Source: Clostridiales bacterium (GTDB lineage Bacteria > Bacillota > Clostridia > Oscillospirales > Oscillospiraceae). From it: DNA of 9,770 bases. Positions 7,045 to 9,770 of the stretch are shown one piece after another. A program made the position numbers and the translations under genes. The stretch spans positions 2,678-12,447 of the forward strand of contig DQDL01000097.1 of assembly GCA_003533405.1 (NCBI GenBank), written 5' to 3'. The notes below the pieces were generated by a model. The model did no database searches, was not told the DNA's origin, and saw only the letters and a list, made by a program, of their open reading frames with translations. The stretch's first letter is position 1; each line of letters begins with the position of its first letter.

Positions 7045-7768
7045 CTACCTGCACATCGTTGCGGCGGTCATCTTCCTCGGAGCGGCGGCGTATCTCGTGT
7101 GCCTGTTCGTGCAGGTCGAGCGCTCGCCCGAGACAGCATCCGTCTGCCGCATGGAGGTAGACGACAGCGTGGAGGCAGTCGGCAGGGTGCAGTGCGATGC
7201 AGAATACATCACCGCCAGCTTTGAGACCGTGTATTTCACGGTCTCGGAGGGGCAGTGGGTCTCCGGCGGCAAGCTTGTCGCCCTCGGGGACGCAAGCTTT
7301 GAAAACCTCGTGACCGCACCGTGCGCAGGCTACTTTACCCGCACCTTGGGTGCTGATGCGCCCGAAAACGCAGTCGGCAGGATAGTCTCCGGCGGCTGGA
7401 GATTTTCTGCCAAGCTCAAAAACGCAGGCGAATACCGTGTCGGTCAGCGACTGTATCTGACGGTTTTCGACAAATATCCTGCGTATATCGAAAAAATCGA
7501 CAATAATACCGTGACCGTGCGCTGCAAAACGGGGCTCGATGCCGTTTTGGAAGCGGACAAGCTCAGGGTCACGCTCTCGACGGCGGAGCTTGAGGGTCTG
7601 CGAGTGCCGCAAAGGGCGCTGCACTCGGATGATGAGGGCAGTTTTGTGTATGTCCTCAAGGCGGACAAGCCCGAGCGTACGCCGGTCGAGGTTATTTTCA
7701 ATAAAAACGGTCTCTGCCTCGTAAAAGGGGACGGACTTTTTGAAAATATGAAAGTTTTAGTGGGATAA
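7037..7768 (+). CDS. HlyD-like membrane-anchored protein
   Basis: This 243-residue protein has one N-terminal hydrophobic segment (about 7-26) acting as an anchor, with the rest probably outside the cell. A biotinyl/lipoyl-like barrel-sandwich region follows (about 60-100), seen in TVSEGQWVSGGKLVALGD and VTAPCAGYF. The C-terminal end resembles HlyD-family adaptors: LRVPQRAL (188-195), GSFVYVLKAD, and a closing GDGLFENMKVLVG. It lacks the long coiled coil of true efflux adaptors, and no ABC or RND partner is visible nearby. HlyD-like proteins placed just before yggS-sepF occur in Clostridia, so a division or envelope role is possible, but that is inference. The ATG at 7037 lies inside the end of hfq (8-base overlap, different frame) with only a weak GGCGG/GGAAG site before it, which points to translational coupling with hfq. 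Confidence 0.85.
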   Translation: MRNYLHIVAAVIFLGAAAYLVCLFVQVERSPETASVCRMEVDDSVEAVGRVQCDAEYITASFETVYFTVSEGQWVSGGKLVALGDASFENLVTAPCAGYFTRTLGADAPENAVGRIVSGGWRFSAKLKNAGEYRVGQRLYLTVFDKYPAYIEKIDNNTVTVRCKTGLDAVLEADKLRVTLSTAELEGLRVPQRALHSDDEGSFVYVLKADKPERTPVEVIFNKNGLCLVKGDGLFENMKVLVG

Positions 7769-7772
7769 GGTG
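7767..7772 (+). promoter_or_regulatory. yggS ribosome binding site (decides start)
   Basis: AAGGTG overlaps the stop codon of the HlyD-like gene and lies 6 bases before the ATG at 7779. The in-frame GTG at 7770 falls within this site, so the ATG is the better start. Confidence 0.7.
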
Positions 7773-7778
7773 ATAAAA

Positions 7779-8474
7779 ATGAGCATTGCGGAAAATGTGA
7801 AGCTTATTAAGGAAAACATAGCGGCAGCGGCAATTCGCTGCGGCCGTGACCCCGGGGACATTAAGCTCGTTGCGGCAACGAAGATGAACGATGCTGACCG
7901 TGTGCGTGAGGCCATCTCCGCCGGGGTGGATATCTGCGGGGAAAACCGTGTGCAGGAGCTATCTGAGAAGCTCTCCCAAGGGGCATATGACGGCTGTCCG
8001 CTGCATTTCATCGGCCACCTGCAGAAAAACAAGGTCAAATACATCGTCGGCAAGGTGGAGCTTATCCACTCGGTGGACTCCGTTTCGCTTGCGCAGGAGA
8101 TAAACAGGCGTGCCGCCGCATTAGGGCTAACGCAGGACATTTTGCTCGAGGTGAACATCGGAGCGGAGGAAAACAAGTCCGGCTTTGCGCCCGACGAGCT
8201 TGCCGGTGCGCTGGACGAGATAGCGCAATTTTCCTCCGTTCGGGTGCTCGGATTGATGGCGATACCCCCAATTTGTGAAATTTCGGAAAACAATAGGGTA
8301 TATTTTAAACGAATGAAGCAGCTTTTTATTGACATCGGGCAAAAAAAATACGATAATGTTACCATGCTGCATTTATCAATGGGCATGAGTGCCGATTACG
8401 AGGTGGCCGTCGAGGAGGGCGCAAGCCTTGTGCGTGTCGGCACGGGCATCTTCGGTGCCCGAAACTATAAATAA
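7779..8474 (+). CDS. yggS: YggS/YlmE-family PLP homeostasis protein
   Basis: The YggS/PLPBP family binds pyridoxal 5'-phosphate in a single TIM-barrel domain and helps keep vitamin B6 and amino-acid pools balanced; no catalytic reaction is established. The 231 residues match the family length. The PLP lysine is Lys35 in KLVAATK. GENRVQE (54-60), HFIGHLQKNK (76-85), HSVDS (97-101), LLEVNIGAEENKSGF (122-136), and the C-terminal LSMGMSADYEVAVEEG and RVGTGIFG (219-226) are all conserved. In Gram-positive bacteria the ylmE orthologue sits beside sepF, as here. The stretch at about 8262-8385 is markedly more AT-rich than the rest of the gene and holds a near-consensus promoter. A GTG at 7770 would add three residues. 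Confidence 0.95.
   Translation: MSIAENVKLIKENIAAAAIRCGRDPGDIKLVAATKMNDADRVREAISAGVDICGENRVQELSEKLSQGAYDGCPLHFIGHLQKNKVKYIVGKVELIHSVDSVSLAQEINRRAAALGLTQDILLEVNIGAEENKSGFAPDELAGALDEIAQFSSVRVLGLMAIPPICEISENNRVYFKRMKQLFIDIGQKKYDNVTMLHLSMGMSADYEVAVEEGASLVRVGTGIFGARNYK
8329..8357 (+). promoter_or_regulatory. Near-consensus sigma-A promoter inside yggS
   Basis: A perfect TTGACA (8329-8334) is followed after exactly 17 bases by GATAAT (8352-8357), a 5/6 match to TATAAT. The spacer contains an A-tract (8341-8348). Transcription would start near 8364, giving a leader of about 128 bases before the sepF ATG. It lies in an AT-rich patch of an otherwise GC-rich coding region. The site is seen in the sequence; its activity is inferred. 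Confidence 0.65.
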
Positions 8475-8491
8475 TTACCGGAGGCTGTACC

Positions 8492-8986
8492 ATGGCATTT
8501 TTGGATAACTTTAAAAACGCTCTTCGTCCGTATGACGACGATGATTATATAGAAAACGAGGCTACCGAGGAGGAGACCAATGCGTTCGAGCCCGTGCCCG
8601 AGCCGCAGCCCGCTCCCGCTCAGGAGGAATACTCCGAGCCCAAGCCCAAGTTCGGCAAAAAAGAGCACAGAGCCTACGCCGCTCCGCAGCCGGCCCCCGC
8701 TCCCGAAAAGACGAGGATGCGCCTTATGCTCATCACGCCCACGGAGTTTGACGAGGCCGCCGAGATAGCCGATAATCTAAAAGACCGCCGTGCGGTGCTC
8801 ATGAATGTGGAAAAAACCGATAACGAGACCGCCCGCAGACTTATTGACTTTTTGTCCGGCGTGGTGTACGCTCTCGGCGGAAAGATAATGCGCATATCCG
8901 CACAGGCATATGTGCTCACGCCTACGAATGTCGACCTTGTCGGCGAAGGCATGGCAGATCTCGAAAGCGCAGGTCTGTATTTCTGA
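8492..8986 (+). CDS. sepF: Cell division protein SepF
   Basis: SepF bundles FtsZ filaments and tethers the Z-ring to the membrane. The 164-residue protein begins MAFLDNFKNAL, the usual short amphipathic membrane-binding helix, followed by an acidic DDDDY stretch. A disordered Pro/Glu-rich linker (about 30-72) carries PQPAPA twice, at 38-43 and 65-70. The conserved SepF (DUF552) domain runs from about 76 to 150: RLMLITPTEFDEAAEIAD, RRAVLMNVEKTD, RRLIDFLSGVVYALGG (115-130) and a final ISAQAYVLTPTNVDL. A strong GGAGG (8480-8484) lies 7 bases before the ATG. It sits 17 bases after yggS and 44 before divIVA, and may also be read from the promoter within yggS. The genes ylmG and ylmH, which often lie after sepF, are missing. 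Confidence 0.95.
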   Translation: MAFLDNFKNALRPYDDDDYIENEATEEETNAFEPVPEPQPAPAQEEYSEPKPKFGKKEHRAYAAPQPAPAPEKTRMRLMLITPTEFDEAAEIADNLKDRRAVLMNVEKTDNETARRLIDFLSGVVYALGGKIMRISAQAYVLTPTNVDLVGEGMADLESAGLYF

Positions 8987-9014
8987 TATAAAAACGCAGC
9001 TTGTCCCAAATTAG

Positions 9015-9023
9015 AAAGGTGGA
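9015..9023 (+). promoter_or_regulatory. divIVA ribosome binding site (decides start)
   Basis: AAAGGTGGA ends 7 bases before the ATG at 9031. An in-frame TTG at 9001 has no such site and would encode ten extra residues unlike the family N-terminus. Confidence 0.8.
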
Positions 9024-9030
9024 TTTAGAT

Positions 9031-9615
9031 ATGATCACTCATCAGGATATCCGTGAAAAGAGCTTTGATAACGCAAAGGCCGTGTTCGGCGGCTACGACA
9101 TGGGTGCGGTCGAGGATTATCTCGACGACGTCGCCGATGCCTTCGAGGCTCTGCAGAAGGAAAATTCCGCTCTCAAGACCAAGATGAAAATTTTGGTTGA
9201 CAAGATAGAGGAGTACCGCACCAATGAGGATGCGCTCAACCGTTCCATTCTGTCCGCTCAGAAGCTGAGCGTTCAGATAGAGAGCGACGCACGCTCCCGT
9301 GCCGCCACCATCGTTTCCGAGGCGGAGACCAAGGCTGCTTCCATTCTGGGCAGCATTGATGAGCGAATAGCTACCGAGGAGAACCGTCTGCAGCAGGCTA
9401 AGATATCCGCTGCGAAGTTCCTTGATCAGGCACGCACACTTTGCCAGGACCAGCTCAATAAGCTTGACCTTATCGCCGCTTCCAACACCGTTGCCGCAGC
9501 GGCCTCCGATAAGGACAGCGTACGAATACCTCAGGAGAACAATGCACCTGCCGCCGATAAATCTGCTTTTGATGCCGGCAATACTCAGGTATTTTCGTTC
9601 TCTAAGGACAACTGA
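9031..9615 (+). CDS. divIVA: DivIVA-family cell division/polarity protein
   Basis: DivIVA binds strongly curved membrane at septa and poles through its N-terminus and recruits partners through coiled coils. The 194-residue protein starts MITHQDIREKSFDNA and contains the family hallmark GGYDMGAVEDYLDDV (20-34), the membrane-binding and first coiled-coil segment. A heptad-like coiled coil follows (about 35-66), then a second long helical region (about 80-150) rich in Ala, Glu and Gln. The tail (about 151-194) is low in complexity and probably disordered. An AAAGGTGGA site fixes the start. It is the last gene of the rightward operon, 15 to 20 bases before a terminator hairpin. Codons ending in U (GCU, CGU, UCU) look commoner here than upstream, which would fit high expression; this is a visual impression, not a computed value. 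Confidence 0.93.
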   Translation: MITHQDIREKSFDNAKAVFGGYDMGAVEDYLDDVADAFEALQKENSALKTKMKILVDKIEEYRTNEDALNRSILSAQKLSVQIESDARSRAATIVSEAETKAASILGSIDERIATEENRLQQAKISAAKFLDQARTLCQDQLNKLDLIAASNTVAAAASDKDSVRIPQENNAPAADKSAFDAGNTQVFSFSKDN

Positions 9616-9634
9616 GTTTTTTCGATCGCTCGGC

Positions 9635-9677
9635 AAAAAGGCGTGCAAGGGACGACAATAGTCTTGCACGCTTTTTT
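9635..9677 (+). terminator. Intrinsic terminator after divIVA
   Basis: GCGTGCAAG (9641-9649) pairs perfectly with CTTGCACGC (9663-9671) across a 13-base loop, and TTTTTT follows at 9672-9677. An A-run before the stem (9635-9639) can pair with the T-run, so the structure may also stop transcription from the right. It closes the mutL-to-divIVA unit. Confidence 0.88.
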
Positions 9678-9686
9678 GCTTTTTAG

Positions 9687-9716
9687 CCGACAGTAGGCAA
9701 AAAGCCTGTCGGTTTT
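9687..9716 (+). terminator. Second hairpin with short T-run
   Basis: CCGACAG (9687-9693) pairs with CTGTCGG (9706-9712), followed by TTTT (9713-9716). The stem is short and the T-run only four bases, so it is at best a weak back-up terminator. The right arm CTGTC can instead pair with GACAG at 9717-9721. No gene is seen between here and the window end (9770); the remaining bases are pyrimidine-rich without other recognisable features. Confidence 0.45.
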
Positions 9717-9770
9717 GACAGCCCCCCTTTCCGCCCATGCTTCGCCAAACCCCTAGCCCATATATGTCCA

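Noticed and set aside
8603..8701. Repeated PQPAPA-coding segments in sepF
   Set aside because: Proline-rich repeats are normal in SepF linkers and the DNA copies are short and imperfect.
8987..8992. TATAAA before divIVA as a -10
   Set aside because: No -35-like hexamer occurs at suitable spacing upstream.
9001..9030. TTG start for divIVA
   Set aside because: The ATG at 9031 has AAAGGTGGA at proper spacing and begins the family-like N-terminus.
9025..9738. 237-residue minus-strand open frame opposite divIVA
   Set aside because: It covers the divIVA coding region and the terminator hairpins in antisense, has no convincing ribosome binding site, and shows no family motifs.

Overview
The window looks like chromosomal housekeeping DNA from a fairly GC-rich member of the Bacillota, class Clostridia, probably a gut Oscillospirales/Ruminococcaceae-type organism. 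This is inferred from gene content (SepF and DivIVA with Hfq; a MiaB with an N-terminal extension; a MutL with a C-terminal endonuclease domain) and from strong AGGAGG-type ribosome binding sites. No 16S rRNA or other species-level marker is present. I see no mobile element, CRISPR array, tRNA or rRNA.

Two transcription units diverge from an AT-rich 106-base gap at 3886-3991. Leftwards on the minus strand run miaB (3885-2473), a small two-helix membrane protein of unrecognised family (2456-1911), and mutS (1892 to beyond base 1). MutS is cut by the window edge inside its Walker A motif. Rightwards on the plus strand run mutL, miaA, hfq, a HlyD-like membrane-anchored protein, yggS (ylmE), sepF and divIVA, closed by a hairpin/T-tract terminator at about 9635-9677. 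Gaps are short throughout (mutL and miaA are 1 base apart; hfq and the HlyD-like gene overlap by 8 bases), so this is probably one long operon with internal promoters.

The two arms mirror each other. Each carries one mismatch-repair gene (MutS recognises the mismatch; MutL is the matchmaker/nicking endonuclease) and one tRNA A37 modification gene (MiaA adds the prenyl group; MiaB then methylthiolates it). Hfq follows miaA, as in many bacteria. The last part belongs to cell division: SepF anchors FtsZ to the membrane, DivIVA marks curved or septal membrane, and YggS is the PLP-binding protein usually found next to them.

There is no obvious novel defence or mobile system here. The points most worth a second look are a near-consensus sigma-A promoter inside yggS placed to drive sepF-divIVA, overlapping divergent promoters between miaB and mutL, a hairpin plus AU-rich leader just before hfq, the hfq/HlyD-like overlap, the unrecognised membrane protein between miaB and mutS, a conservative change in the MutL endonuclease motif, the absence of ylmG/ylmH between sepF and divIVA, and mutually exclusive hairpins after the divIVA terminator.
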